DNA of 64,000 nucleotides from Holdemania massiliensis (GCF_022440805.1 NZ_JAKNTK010000001.1:2046001-2110000); one strand, 5' to 3'; numbered from the stretch's first letter, positions 17,295 to 26,014 are shown. Made by a program: numbers and translations. The notes: generated by a model not told the origin, from the letters alone.

Positions 17295-18044
17295 ATGAAA
17301 GTTTGGCAGCAGTATCTGGAAGAAGAAATTAGGGCTTTGCGTCAAATTGAGAGCACGCAGCAGGAGGCAATCGAAAGCGCTGCACGAATTTTGGCGGACT
17401 GTACGAAGAAAGAAGGAATCATCCGTGTTTTCGGATGCGGTCATTCTCATCTGATCGCCGACGATGTTTTTTACCGTTCTGCAACTTTAGGGAATGTCCA
17501 GGCTGTATTGGAAGAAGCGGTGACCGGGAATACGCAGATTACAAAGTCAGGGTTTCTGGAAAAGATGGAAGGGTATGCAGAAAAGATCATTGATTACTAC
17601 CGCTTCGAACCCAACGATGTAGTGATCTGCATTTCCAACTCAGGCAACAACGCGGTTACGTTGGAATTCGCAAAGATCTGTCAGGAACGGGGTTTTCCTG
17701 TCATTGTTTTGACGAATACAGAATACTCGGCAACCTTAAAACCGCGGCATTCCAGCGGCAAGCATCTGATGGATTTCGGTGATGTTGTCATCTCCAACTG
17801 TTCGGCCATCGGCGATGCTGCAGTGGCCATTGAAGGTCTGCCAATGAAGGTTGGATCTACCTCTTCCATTCCGTTCATTTTTCTGATCAATGCGATTCTA
17901 GCTGAAGCTGTTGATCTCTGCATGAAAGAAGGCTTTATTCCAAATGTTTATTATAATGGATCACTGCGTGTAAACAATCCTGCCTTGGGTGAACACAATT
18001 TTGCGATCATTGATAAATACTTCTATCGGATGCGTAATTTATAA
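17295..18044 (+). CDS. SIS-domain sugar isomerase-like protein (UPF0309 type)
   Basis: A 249-residue single-SIS-domain protein. The phosphosugar pocket motifs are visible: RVFGCGHSH near residue 48 and VICISNSGNNAVTLEFAK near 115, followed by IVLTNT. Relatives act on, or sense, phosphorylated amino sugars (GmhA and MurQ relatives and the UPF0309 group). No kinase, PTS or transporter is next to it, so no pathway can be assigned. AAAGGAGG precedes the start. It has its own predicted promoter. Confidence 0.78.
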   Translation: MKVWQQYLEEEIRALRQIESTQQEAIESAARILADCTKKEGIIRVFGCGHSHLIADDVFYRSATLGNVQAVLEEAVTGNTQITKSGFLEKMEGYAEKIIDYYRFEPNDVVICISNSGNNAVTLEFAKICQERGFPVIVLTNTEYSATLKPRHSSGKHLMDFGDVVISNCSAIGDAAVAIEGLPMKVGSTSSIPFIFLINAILAEAVDLCMKEGFIPNVYYNGSLRVNNPALGEHNFAIIDKYFYRMRNL

Positions 18045-18107
18045 GTTCTGATTACGACACATTTTGAAATCTGACCAAAAAAAGACAATGTTGGAATTCC
18101 ATTGCCA

Positions 18108-18116
18108 TGATATAAT
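18108..18116 (+). promoter_or_regulatory. Putative extended -10 promoter
   Basis: TGA followed by a perfect TATAAT (18111-18116), 45 bases before the small protein start at 18162. No convincing -35 element at 17 bases. Confidence 0.5.
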
Positions 18117-18161
18117 AGAGTTAAGAAATCAAATGAAAGTGTCGTTAAGAGAGGAAATGTT

Positions 18162-18410
18162 ATGAAAAAAGCGTTGAAGATTATGGGTGTTGTTGCTTTG
18201 ACAGGCGCGGGAATCTATGCGTGCAACTATTACAAGCAATACAGAAGATTTAAAAAAATGGAAGAGCGAATTGAAAATTTACCGCTGCACAAGCTCCAGG
18301 AAGCCGTCAAAGAAAGACATCCGAATCCCAATACCGTCGTTGTGGAAGTTTCAAAGAGGGCAGGGCTGTGGCAGAAATTCATCGCTTGTCTGCACGTTTT
18401 ATCAGCTTGA
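18162..18410 (+). CDS. Small membrane-anchored protein, unknown function
   Basis: An 82-residue protein with an N-terminal hydrophobic segment (residues 7-22, GVVALTGAGIYACNYY) followed by a basic patch and a charged cytoplasmic or extracellular tail. AGAGGAAATG precedes the ATG. It has its own promoter and terminator, which supports a real gene. No family recognised. The cysteine at residue 21 is not in a proper lipobox. Confidence 0.62.
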   Translation: MKKALKIMGVVALTGAGIYACNYYKQYRRFKKMEERIENLPLHKLQEAVKERHPNPNTVVVEVSKRAGLWQKFIACLHVLSA

Positions 18411-18428
18411 AATCTATGAAAGGTTAAC

Positions 18429-18457
18429 AAAAAGTCCAATCAAACTTGGACTTTTTG
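18429..18457 (+). terminator. Terminator after the 82-residue protein gene
   Basis: AAAAAGTCCAA (18429-18439) and TTGGACTTTTT (18446-18456) form an 11-bp stem with a 6-base loop; usable in both directions. Confidence 0.85.
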
Positions 18458-18524
18458 TTGTATCATAAGTTAAATTCAATAAGTTCAATAAATAACAAGA
18501 CGCCGGAAGAAGGGAAGTGCTGCA

Positions 18525-18989
18525 ATGAAAGTGGAAGACCTATTCGTTTGTTTATTACGGAAAATGGGAGTTTGGATCTTATCTGATATTCCTTTAAGCT
18601 TCTCCTGTATTTCATCACTTCTGTTGGTTTTTGTGATGCCTGGATCGACGTATTTACTGCTTCATCATCCCGAATGGATGTTTCAATGGCATGATCTTGA
18701 TATTCTTGCTTTTTTAGTAGGCTTTGCTCTTTTGGACTTTTGCCTGGGCATCATTGTTGCCCAGCGTTCCATGTCCATAACATCATTGATGATATGTTGC
18801 CGGATGGTGGGCTTTGAGGTATTGTTTTCAAAGTTCATTGGATTAGCCTTGCTGGAAATCTTTCGGCAGGCCGATCATTTCTTATTTTGGTTGATCGTGC
18901 TTATGGTAAGCATGATTCTGATCTATATGCTTGCCGTCATCAGCCGATTCACTGCGAGCGAAGCTCAGGGATCTGATTCTCATCCATAA
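18525..18989 (+). CDS. Multi-span membrane protein, possibly holin-like
   Basis: A 154-residue hydrophobic protein with about four membrane spans (around 25-45, 60-78, 95-112 and 120-140) and a hydrophilic C-terminus. A LLDFCLGIIVAQ segment loosely resembles the second helix of toxin-secretion/phage-lysis holins, but the match is too weak for a firm call. GAAGGGAAG lies 8-16 bases before the ATG. No endolysin or phage gene is nearby. Confidence 0.5.
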   Translation: MKVEDLFVCLLRKMGVWILSDIPLSFSCISSLLLVFVMPGSTYLLLHHPEWMFQWHDLDILAFLVGFALLDFCLGIIVAQRSMSITSLMICCRMVGFEVLFSKFIGLALLEIFRQADHFLFWLIVLMVSMILIYMLAVISRFTASEAQGSDSHP

Positions 18990-19023
18990 CTTCGCATAAT
19001 GTATCTTATCCAATATTTTTGTT

Positions 19024-19599
19024 TCATCTTATACTGTACATATCAATATAGGTCAGCGTCAGTGTCTGTTTGATTATATCTGACCATTGTTTCCAGACGT
19101 AGACATCAACATTAGACCCAATATATGACTTTGCACTGCGGTTCATATGCACTGCCCGAAATTGCCGTGGATGATTGTCCTCAGGTAAATGATATTCAAC
19201 GACGACCCAATAATTAGGAACCGTTCGGGTGCAGGTTTCTGTGGAATTGTCTTCATTTCTGACTTCATACGTGTCGGTTTCCTTTTCCATCCCGGCTTCT
19301 ATAATCTTACCCGGATAGCACTGTCCTTGGTTCATCGCTATATATCGCATTTCCAACGCCCGTGCCCGACGTTTATGAATGGAACGGTAAAGTGTGATCA
19401 TAGCTAATACAGTAACAATCGCAAACAGAATACCTACAATGAGATCTCCGGACATCCGGCTATGCTTAAATATTGCAAGATAGCCTTCAACTAAAAAAAA
19501 TCCAAGAGTAATCAACAGCCAGATGAAGACAAAAACAAAACCGCCGATATCCCCTTTATCACTGATGATGCATTCATCTTTATATGTTATTTGCTTCAT
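19024..19599 (-). CDS. Two-span membrane protein (DUF3592-like)
   Basis: A 191-residue protein with two membrane spans (about residues 20-42 and 54-75) followed by a soluble domain with a YWVVVEYHLPEDN segment typical of DUF3592-like beta domains (substituent group facing the cytoplasm or exterior is uncertain). The start at 19599 (MKQITYKDE) is chosen because AAAGGGAGC lies 6 bases upstream; an in-frame ATG 7 codons earlier precedes the ribosome site. Function unknown. It stands alone on the minus strand, downstream of the deoB terminator. Confidence 0.6.
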   Translation of the reverse strand: MKQITYKDECIISDKGDIGGFVFVFIWLLITLGFFLVEGYLAIFKHSRMSGDLIVGILFAIVTVLAMITLYRSIHKRRARALEMRYIAMNQGQCYPGKIIEAGMEKETDTYEVRNEDNSTETCTRTVPNYWVVVEYHLPEDNHPRQFRAVHMNRSAKSYIGSNVDVYVWKQWSDIIKQTLTLTYIDMYSIR

Positions 19600-19724
19600 G
19601 ATAAGCTCCCTTTCTATCATCTTCCATGACCAAAAAACTGCCTAGAACATTTTGAGAAATTCTTTTAAAATCTTTGAAATACCGAAAATAAGGCATTGTT
19701 TCCTACCCCAGACCGCACTTTATA

Positions 19725-19775
19725 GAAAAAGGATGAAACAACAGATCATAAGCTAAAACTGTTCGTTCATCCTTC
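19725..19775 (-). terminator. Terminator of the xerD-deoB operon
   Basis: Minus-strand AAGGATGAA (19766-19774) pairs with TTCATCCTT (19729-19737), followed by TTTC; extra pairing ACAG/CTGT lies inside. Confidence 0.72.
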
Positions 19776-19815
19776 TTTTCCTTGCTTTATTGAGGAATAT
19801 CAAGCAGCCTGAATT

Positions 19816-20997
19816 TTATTTCAGGAATTTTAAATAAGAAGTGCCATACGCCGGCATCGTAACTTTGAAATTATCGGCAACTGTTGCTCCCAGATTCGCA
19901 AATGTATTGGCCAGCGGCAGCAAGCCAGAGCCCTGATGAGATGGCGAATAAAGGATCAGCGGCACCATTTCACGGGTATGATCCGTTCCAGTATGACAAG
20001 GATCATTGCCGTGATCGGCTGTGATGATGACTAAATCGTCTTCGCGCAGCTGACTTAAAAAGTTTTGCAGCAGCTGATCGTAATCTTCCAATTCCTGTGC
20101 ATAGCCCTGCGGATTGCGGCGATGCCCCCACTTGGCGTCAAAATCAACGAGATTGACAAAACACAGACCGGTAAAATCTTTTTGTGTTAATTCAAGGGTC
20201 TGTTCCATGCCGTGGTGGCTGCTTGTTGATTTGTAGGCCTCACTCACCCCTTCACCATCAAAGATATCTTTGATCTTACCGACACTGATCACATCGAAGC
20301 CTCGATCTTTTAATTCATTCAAGACCGTTCGGCCAAAGGGTTTCAGAGCCAGATCATGACGGTTACTGGTGCGCGTGAAATGACCTTTACCTTCACCGAC
20401 AAAAGGACGGGCAATTACACGTCCAACCTTCCATTCATCCCGCATGGTGAGTTCACGGGCGATCTCACAGCAGCGATACAGCTCCTCCAAACCAAATATT
20501 TCTTCATGAGCCGCAATCTGCAGTACTGAATCCGCAGATGTGTAGATGATCAACTCTTTGGTTTTCATATGATGCTCGCCCAGCTCATCCAAAATTTCCG
20601 TACCGCTGGCAGACTTGTTTCCGACAATCTTATAGCCGGTGCGTTTCTCCAGTTCGTCGATTAACTCCTGCGGAAATCCGGTTTCCGTGAATGTCTGAAA
20701 AGGTTTATCAATGTAAAGCCCCATCATTTCCCAATGGCCCGTCATTGTATCCTTGCCGACGGAAGCTTCCAGCATCTTTGTGTAATAACCCTGCGGATCA
20801 CGCTGGGGCTCAACGCCAAGGATAGGATGCAGATTGCCGTATCCTAATTTTTCCATGGCCGGCATCGTTAATCCGCCTACCGTCTTTGCAATGTGTCCGA
20901 TCGTATCCGCGCCCCGATCACCGTAACGTTCCGCATCCGGCATTTCACCGCATCCGACGGAATCCATAACAATAGTAAAAATTCGTTTATATTTCAT
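19816..20997 (-). CDS. deoB: Phosphopentomutase
   Basis: Interconverts ribose-1-phosphate and ribose-5-phosphate (and the deoxy forms), feeding nucleoside-derived pentose into central metabolism. Alkaline phosphatase superfamily fold: metal ligands in the VMDSVGCGEMPDA start, the phospho-threonine region VGKDTMTGHWE near residue 85, and TADHGNDP plus GTDHTREMVP near the C-terminus. The 393-residue length is normal. The start overlaps the end of xerD by 11 bases, an unusual but tight operon pairing. Confidence 0.96.
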   Translation of the reverse strand: MKYKRIFTIVMDSVGCGEMPDAERYGDRGADTIGHIAKTVGGLTMPAMEKLGYGNLHPILGVEPQRDPQGYYTKMLEASVGKDTMTGHWEMMGLYIDKPFQTFTETGFPQELIDELEKRTGYKIVGNKSASGTEILDELGEHHMKTKELIIYTSADSVLQIAAHEEIFGLEELYRCCEIARELTMRDEWKVGRVIARPFVGEGKGHFTRTSNRHDLALKPFGRTVLNELKDRGFDVISVGKIKDIFDGEGVSEAYKSTSSHHGMEQTLELTQKDFTGLCFVNLVDFDAKWGHRRNPQGYAQELEDYDQLLQNFLSQLREDDLVIITADHGNDPCHTGTDHTREMVPLILYSPSHQGSGLLPLANTFANLGATVADNFKVTMPAYGTSYLKFLK

Positions 20998-21904
20998 GGT
21001 TGTTTTCTCCTTCTTCTTGATCCATTAATTTTCCCAGACCTTCATCATAAGCCGTCCGCAGCCGATGCCTGTCGATATGCGTGTAAATCTGCGTCGTTGC
21101 GATATCGGAATGCCCTAACAGCTCCTGAACACTGCGCAGATCGGCTCCGCCTTCCAACATATGCGTGGCATACGTATGGCGGAGTTTATGCGGTGTGATC
21201 GGCTTTTGAATACCAGCCTGGATACATACTGATTTTATCATACTTTCAATTGAAGCAGTAGTTGTTTTCTTTCCCAATCGGGTAATGAACAGCCAGGAGG
21301 TAGGTTTTTTCTGATACAGCGGCCGGACTGTGTCGACATATTCACGCACGATCCGCATCGTCTGCCGCGGCATCGGGACTAATCGTTCTTTATTGCCTTT
21401 TCCCCATACCCGAAGCATGCCCAGTTCCAGATCTATCTGATTCATCGTCAGCTCCGCACATTCACTGACACGCAGCCCGCAGCCGTACAGCAGCTCCGCA
21501 ATCGCATGCCAGCGAATATCCTCAGGGCTTTGGCCAAACTGAGCCATCATCTTTTCAATCTCCTGTTTCGTGCAGTACACCGGCAGCGCCTGGGTTTTCT
21601 GCAGGTGTTCCAGGTATTCAGCCGGATCCGGCTGATCAAAACGAAACGCCAAAAACTGATGAAAGCTGCGGATTGCGGTGATCGCATGATTGACTGAGGC
21701 TGAAGCATGTTCGCGGGACAAGACCCGGACATACTCTTCCAGCATTCCGGATTCAATCTCATCGATTTGAACTAACTCTTTTTGCTTCAGAAACTGAAGA
21801 TACCGGGTGAGTTCATGCTGATAACCGGAAATCGTTTTTTCAGATTTCGGAAACTGTATTGTGATGTAAATCAGATATTGCTGGAAGGCTTCTTCTAACG
21901 TCAT
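20987..21904 (-). CDS. xerD: Site-specific tyrosine recombinase XerD
   Basis: Resolves chromosome dimers at dif together with a XerC or alone. The 305-residue protein has the SAM-like N-terminal core-binding domain and all catalytic residues: R145 (GLRVSE), K169, H239 and R242 (HKLRHTYAT), H265 (LLGHSD) and Y274 (IYTHID). xerD-deoB adjacency is common in Firmicutes, supporting the chromosomal housekeeping role rather than a phage integrase. Confidence 0.93.
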   Translation of the reverse strand: MTLEEAFQQYLIYITIQFPKSEKTISGYQHELTRYLQFLKQKELVQIDEIESGMLEEYVRVLSREHASASVNHAITAIRSFHQFLAFRFDQPDPAEYLEHLQKTQALPVYCTKQEIEKMMAQFGQSPEDIRWHAIAELLYGCGLRVSECAELTMNQIDLELGMLRVWGKGNKERLVPMPRQTMRIVREYVDTVRPLYQKKPTSWLFITRLGKKTTTASIESMIKSVCIQAGIQKPITPHKLRHTYATHMLEGGADLRSVQELLGHSDIATTQIYTHIDRHRLRTAYDEGLGKLMDQEEGENNHEI

Positions 21905-21926
21905 ATTCTCCCTGCTTTCCAGCTTT

Positions 21927-21935
21927 ATTATACCA
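21927..21935 (-). promoter_or_regulatory. Putative extended -10 promoter of xerD-deoB
   Basis: Minus-strand TGG followed by TATAAT (21927-21932), 22 bases before xerD. The -35 position falls in the end of spoIIM and is weak. Confidence 0.5.
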
Positions 21936-21938
21936 GAG

Positions 21939-22559
21939 TTATTCCATCATGGCGAAAATTTCCATCAGCCGGATGACCAAGGTTGACTTAATCCAGGCGG
22001 AGAAGAAGATCAGCAGTAACGAAACGATCAAAACGTTGAGCCGGCTGTTAATCAGATGAATGAGCGAAAAATCACTGCGGCTGTAGCCCAGACAGCGTTG
22101 GATCAGAGCATAGGAAATCTCTGTGCTGATCACAGAAACTAAAAACAAGGCGATCAGATCGAACAGGATCTGCGGAATCAGCGTCAGCAGGATGCCCAGC
22201 ACCCCTTTCAGCTGATATGTCAGGACATACAAAACACACGAAAAGCCGATCTGCACGCCTTTGGTGAAAACGACAAAGCCGATTAATGGAATGCCCGCTA
22301 AGGAAAAGCCGAGGAAAAAGACCGCCAGCATAAATAAAATATTCGTAACAAACTGGCTCGTAAAAAAAGACTGCGGTTCTACACTGGTGATGACGGTCGT
22401 TAATAAGTAAGAAGACAGCCGCTCCACATCCGCGCTGCTGATCCAGCGTGAAAGCAGAACGCCGGTGATCATACCAAAAATCAATAAAATAAGCAGAAAA
22501 TTGATGGAGTTCTTATGCTTATCTGAGAAGTTTTTTAACTGGGGTTTAATTGTTTTCAT
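21939..22559 (-). CDS. spoIIM: Stage II sporulation protein M
   Basis: A 206-residue five-span membrane protein. SpoIIM forms the DMP complex with SpoIID and SpoIIP that drives septal peptidoglycan dissolution and engulfment of the forespore. The family pattern FLLGFSLAGIPLIGF-like segment (FFLGFSLAGIPLIGFVVFTK) followed by GVLGILLTLIPQILFD is present. GGAGGGAAT precedes the ATG. It supports a sporulating host. The gene lies 45 bases downstream of dinB but has a sigma-E-like -10 of its own. Confidence 0.9.
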   Translation of the reverse strand: MKTIKPQLKNFSDKHKNSINFLLILLIFGMITGVLLSRWISSADVERLSSYLLTTVITSVEPQSFFTSQFVTNILFMLAVFFLGFSLAGIPLIGFVVFTKGVQIGFSCVLYVLTYQLKGVLGILLTLIPQILFDLIALFLVSVISTEISYALIQRCLGYSRSDFSLIHLINSRLNVLIVSLLLIFFSAWIKSTLVIRLMEIFAMME

Positions 22560-22576
22560 GATTCCCTCCTGGTATC

Positions 22577-22584
22577 AATGTATG
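22577..22584 (-). promoter_or_regulatory. Possible sigma-E-type -10 element of spoIIM
   Basis: Minus-strand CATACATT differs by one base from the sigma-E -10 CATACAMT and lies 18 bases before spoIIM; the expected -35 is not convincing. Known SpoIIM regulation in Bacillus is sigma-E dependent. Confidence 0.3.
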
Positions 22585-22604
22585 ACGACCAGCAGAGATT
22601 AGAC

Positions 22605-23801
22605 TTATTTCCTGCGCTTGTCCGCAGTTTGGTTTTTAACCAAAGAAGCCGCAGTTGTCAGCTTGCCGCCCAGACTGAGCTGGCGGTTCAGCTGACTGAT
22701 CAGATCCAGGGTTTCACAGGCAGGATCGACAAGCGGCGCATCAAACAGATTCATTTGAATTTTCTGGTCATGAATGCTGCTTAAGGAACCGACGCCAATG
22801 CCTAAATGCCGCATCGGCTGATCTTCATAGTTTTCATCAAACAGCTCCATCGCCAGCTCAAACAGGTCCTCACTGCGATAAATTGGATGATCCAGCTTGC
22901 GCGAGCGGACATTGGTATTAAAATCGAAATAGCGTATCGAAATGGAAATGATCGTTCCCATCTTATCTTCTTCAATCATTCGCTCACTAAGCTTATCTGC
23001 CAGTCTGCGAAACAGCGCCCGTACTTCTTCTTCCGTAGAAAAATCATAGTTGAGCGTCGTTGACTGACTCATAGACTTGATTTCCGCATCGCTGATGATC
23101 TCACGATCATCCTCGCCGTTGGCCCGCTGGATGTAGGTTGCCGTATTCTTGCCTAAAAGTGGACGTAAAATCTCCGGATCCTTGACATTCGCCAAATCCC
23201 CAATTGTTTTAATCCCCAAAGCTTTCATCTGAGGCGCCGTTTTCTTTCCAATGCCGCGCATCTCCTCGATCGGCAGCGGCCACAGCTTGACTGGCACTTC
23301 CTGCTTTCTTAAAACAGTGATGCCCATCGGTTTTTTCATATCGCTGGCCATTTTAGCCAGAAATTTATTTGGGGCCACACCGATCGAGCATTTTAAATGC
23401 AGATCGCTGAAAAGCTCCTGCTGCAGCTGCCAGGCCAGATCCAGCGGCCGGGGAAAGCGATGAATCGCAGTGCTCATATCAGCATAACATTCGTCAATAC
23501 TGGCTTGTTCAACCTGATCGGTATATTTCTTCACATAACTGATAAATTGTTCAGAAAGCTGCTGGTAATAGCCATGATGACCTTTGACGACGACTAATTG
23601 CGGGCAGAGCTTCAGCGCTTCTTTGATCGGCATTGCTGAATGGACGCCAAACTGTCGGGCTTCATAGGAGGCGGTAGAGACGACACTGCGCTTGCTCATG
23701 CCGCTGACAACGACAGGCTTGCCCTGAAGTTTGGGATCCAGTAGAATTTCAGCGCTGGCAAAAAATGCATTCAGATCAATATGATAGATCACTCGTCCCA
23801 T
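22605..23801 (-). CDS. dinB: DNA polymerase IV (Y-family)
   Basis: Translesion DNA polymerase. Start MGRVIYHIDLNAFFAS at 23801 follows GGGGAG with 6-base spacing; an open frame reaches 19 codons further upstream without family match. Catalytic carboxylates D9 and D103/E104 (SIDECYAD) are present, with helix-hairpin-helix MRGIGKKTAPQMKALGI and the little-finger domain. A QMNLF beta-clamp binding motif sits near the C-terminus, followed by a basic tail. No LexA-type box was recognised upstream. Confidence 0.95.
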   Translation of the reverse strand: MGRVIYHIDLNAFFASAEILLDPKLQGKPVVVSGMSKRSVVSTASYEARQFGVHSAMPIKEALKLCPQLVVVKGHHGYYQQLSEQFISYVKKYTDQVEQASIDECYADMSTAIHRFPRPLDLAWQLQQELFSDLHLKCSIGVAPNKFLAKMASDMKKPMGITVLRKQEVPVKLWPLPIEEMRGIGKKTAPQMKALGIKTIGDLANVKDPEILRPLLGKNTATYIQRANGEDDREIISDAEIKSMSQSTTLNYDFSTEEEVRALFRRLADKLSERMIEEDKMGTIISISIRYFDFNTNVRSRKLDHPIYRSEDLFELAMELFDENYEDQPMRHLGIGVGSLSSIHDQKIQMNLFDAPLVDPACETLDLISQLNRQLSLGGKLTTAASLVKNQTADKRRK

Positions 23802-23920
23802 CACACTCTCCCCTTTCTTTATTCCTATACTATTCCTGTTATAAGTATTCATCTGCAATCAAAAAAACAATTTCTTTGCGGTAAACAAAAGCGAATTATC
23901 CAACAATTCAACTGTTCTTA

Positions 23921-23929
23921 ATTATAGCA
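23921..23929 (-). promoter_or_regulatory. Possible extended -10 promoter upstream of dinB
   Basis: Minus-strand TGC followed by TATAAT (23921-23926), about 120 bases before dinB, just past the spo0A terminator. Confidence 0.4.
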
Positions 23930-23958
23930 TGAACTTGAAGATCTTTCATCTGCCGTAA

Positions 23959-23984
23959 GAAAAAAACGGAAGATTTCTCCTCCG
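23959..23984 (-). terminator. Terminator of spo0A
   Basis: Minus-strand CGGAGGA, GAAA tetraloop, TCTTCCG, then seven to eight T. It starts 6 bases after the spo0A stop. Confidence 0.88.
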
Positions 23985-23990
23985 CTTCTC

Positions 23991-24824
23991 TTATCCGATT
24001 TTTGTATAGCTGTTGGAATTGTTTTTGATGCGATGCTCTAAACGTAGTTTGTCGGCAATCATTGCAATGAATTCAGAATTGGTCGGCTTCGCTTTTGAGG
24101 CGCTGATCGTGTAGGCAAAGATCTCATCAATGGCATCGATATTGCCGCGGTTCCAGGCGACTTCGATTGCGTGGCGAATGGCCCGTTCCACCCGTGAGCT
24201 GGTCGTCATGTAGCGCCGGGCTATTTCCGGATAGAGAACTTTCGTAATCTGACCGAGATAATCTACATTCAGATACGTTTCCAAAATTGCTGTCCGTAAA
24301 TACATATAACCTTTAATGTGTGCCGGAATGCCGATTTCATGGAGAATTTCGGTAATCTCCCGTTCCAGCTGCAGGCGCATCATCCGTTCATCATCAGGAT
24401 CCTCCTCAGACGGATTCTGAGCTGTTGTTGGAGCTGACACCTTATTTTTCTGATAGCTGCAAATTTGAACAATCTTATCGCTGAGAGTCTTGGGTTCGAC
24501 TGGTTTCATTAAGAAATAATCCACCTGATATTTCTGCATTTCTGCTGCCATAAAATCATTGATTAAGCTGGAAGTACAGATAATTTTCGGCACTTGAATT
24601 CCTTCTCGGCTCAATGTGCTGAGTACCTCCATGCCGTCCAGTTTCGGCATGATGCAGTCCAGGACTAAAACGTCCGGATGACTCATGCGGATCCGCTCCA
24701 GGCATTCTTGTCCATCTTTGCAGCTCGGTAAAAGCAGCCAATCGTTTTTCTTGCGCAGTTCTTGTTCCATTTGTTGTCTAATTTCGCTGCTGCTTTCACA
24801 CAGCAGGATTCTGATCTGTTTCAT
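23991..24824 (-). CDS. spo0A: Sporulation master regulator Spo0A
   Basis: Response regulator that commits the cell to sporulation when phosphorylated. Receiver domain: phospho-acceptor D56 (LVLDCIMPKLDG), T84 and K107 (MKPVE) are conserved, but the usual acidic pair D10-D11 reads E10-S11 (LLCESSSE). C-terminal DNA-binding domain (about 155-277) has the LHEIGIPAHIKGY, SSRVERAIRHAIEVAWNRG and KPTNSEFIAMIADKL blocks. Start at 24824 (MKQIRILL) follows GAGGAG. Two near-consensus 0A boxes lie just upstream. The order recN-spoIVB-spo0A is that of other spore formers. Confidence 0.96.
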   Translation of the reverse strand: MKQIRILLCESSSEIRQQMEQELRKKNDWLLLPSCKDGQECLERIRMSHPDVLVLDCIMPKLDGMEVLSTLSREGIQVPKIICTSSLINDFMAAEMQKYQVDYFLMKPVEPKTLSDKIVQICSYQKNKVSAPTTAQNPSEEDPDDERMMRLQLEREITEILHEIGIPAHIKGYMYLRTAILETYLNVDYLGQITKVLYPEIARRYMTTSSRVERAIRHAIEVAWNRGNIDAIDEIFAYTISASKAKPTNSEFIAMIADKLRLEHRIKNNSNSYTKIG

Positions 24825-24879
24825 TCTGTTCACTCCTCTGTTCGTTGTTTCCATTTTATGGAATTTCAATTGAAAAAGA

Positions 24880-24896
24880 AGTCGAAACAGGTCGAA
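24880..24896 (-). promoter_or_regulatory. Paired 0A-box-like sites upstream of spo0A
   Basis: Plus-strand AGTCGAA (24880-24886) and GGTCGAA (24890-24896) each differ by one base from the Spo0A site TGTCGAA and are spaced 10 bases apart, one helical turn. They lie 56-72 bases before the spo0A start, suggesting autoregulation. Confidence 0.5.
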
Positions 24897-24944
24897 GTCC
24901 ACGGAAAAGTTTCTGCTTTTTTGCCTGTTTTTGAACTCAAGCGA

Positions 24945-24971
24945 AAAGAAATGCCTGAATTTCAGGCATTT
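24945..24971 (-). terminator. Terminator of spoIVB
   Basis: AAATGCCTGAA (24949-24959) and TTCAGGCATTT (24961-24971) form a near-perfect palindrome followed on the minus strand by CTTTTCG. It separates spoIVB from spo0A transcription. Confidence 0.78.
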
Positions 24972-24987
24972 CCTTAGTTTCTGTCTG

Positions 24988-25992
24988 TTATTCGCTTTGA
25001 GCTTCCTGCAGCATCCAGTCAATATAGATGCCGTAACCACTTTCGGGCTGACTGGTAACCATGTGCGTTACCGCTCCGATCAGTTTTCCGTTTTGAAGAA
25101 TTGGAGAGCCGCTCATTCCTTGAATAATACCGCCGGTTTGATTCAATAAAGCCGGATCCGTAACCTGAAAGCGTATTCCTTTTACGGCTTGACCGTTTTG
25201 TTTTCGGACTTCTGTGATTTGAATGGAATACCGTTGCGGGATTGTGCCCTGCACCACGGTATAAATTTCTGCCGGCCCTACCGTGGCTTCCTCGCGCGAG
25301 GCTACAGGCACGCTGATGGAAGTGGAAGGATAGGTTTGGACTTTGCCATACAGACCATAAATCGTATTCTTGCTGACCGTCCCAATCGGAATTAAACTAT
25401 CCGACTGACAGATTTTTTCACCCGGATTGCCGGAGCTGGAACGGCGGACTGAAACGACGGTAGCTTCGAAGATCTGTCCCATGGTGACGTCCGCAGGACG
25501 GCTTTGACCTTCTTCAGCGATTTCATGTCCCAAAGCCGCGAAGGTCTGCGTTGCCGGATCATAGTAAGTCATCGTTCCGACGCCTTTAATCTTATCTTTG
25601 ACGTACAATCCAGTCTTAAATACTTTCTCTGATGCCAAATAACAGACAAACAAAGAAGCAGCCTCACGCTGCCCGTTACGGATTACAGTGACAGGAACTT
25701 GATTTCTTTCTTTCTGCAGCGTTTTCAAATTGGCAAATAACTCTTCCAGAGAAGAAACCTGCCTGCCATTGGATTCAATAATCCGGTCCCCTATCTGTAT
25801 CGTCCCTTCCTTCGCTGCGGACAACGTTTCCCCATTGACTTCAAAATCATACATTCCACTGACATAAACGCCTTCGTAATTGACTGTGATCGCAATTGTA
25901 TCGCCGCCCAGAATCACCGTTTTCTCCTGAGCTTGTATCGGCAACAGCGTTAACGTCAATAGGAAGGCCGTTAAACCCAGAAATCTTCTCAT
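24988..25992 (-). CDS. spoIVB: SpoIVB serine peptidase (S55)
   Basis: Secreted forespore protease that activates sigma-K by cutting SpoIVFA. Order: signal anchor (residues 4-20), PDZ domain (about 30-115), S55 peptidase domain. The triad is visible as H156 (AALGHEI), D279 (VTDPALL) and S294 (GMSGSPIL); the 15-residue D-to-S spacing is that of the family. The chain is 334 residues, shorter than the about 425 of B. subtilis, mostly in the N-terminal part. Start at 25992 follows GGAGGTGAGG. Lies between recN and spo0A, each separated by terminators. Confidence 0.95.
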   Translation of the reverse strand: MRRFLGLTAFLLTLTLLPIQAQEKTVILGGDTIAITVNYEGVYVSGMYDFEVNGETLSAAKEGTIQIGDRIIESNGRQVSSLEELFANLKTLQKERNQVPVTVIRNGQREAASLFVCYLASEKVFKTGLYVKDKIKGVGTMTYYDPATQTFAALGHEIAEEGQSRPADVTMGQIFEATVVSVRRSSSGNPGEKICQSDSLIPIGTVSKNTIYGLYGKVQTYPSTSISVPVASREEATVGPAEIYTVVQGTIPQRYSIQITEVRKQNGQAVKGIRFQVTDPALLNQTGGIIQGMSGSPILQNGKLIGAVTHMVTSQPESGYGIYIDWMLQEAQSE

Positions 25993-26014
25993 GGCCTCAC
26001 CTCCGCAGTACTGA

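Noticed and set aside
23802..23990. LexA/SOS box upstream of dinB
   Set aside because: No CGAACNNNNGTTCG-like palindrome found.
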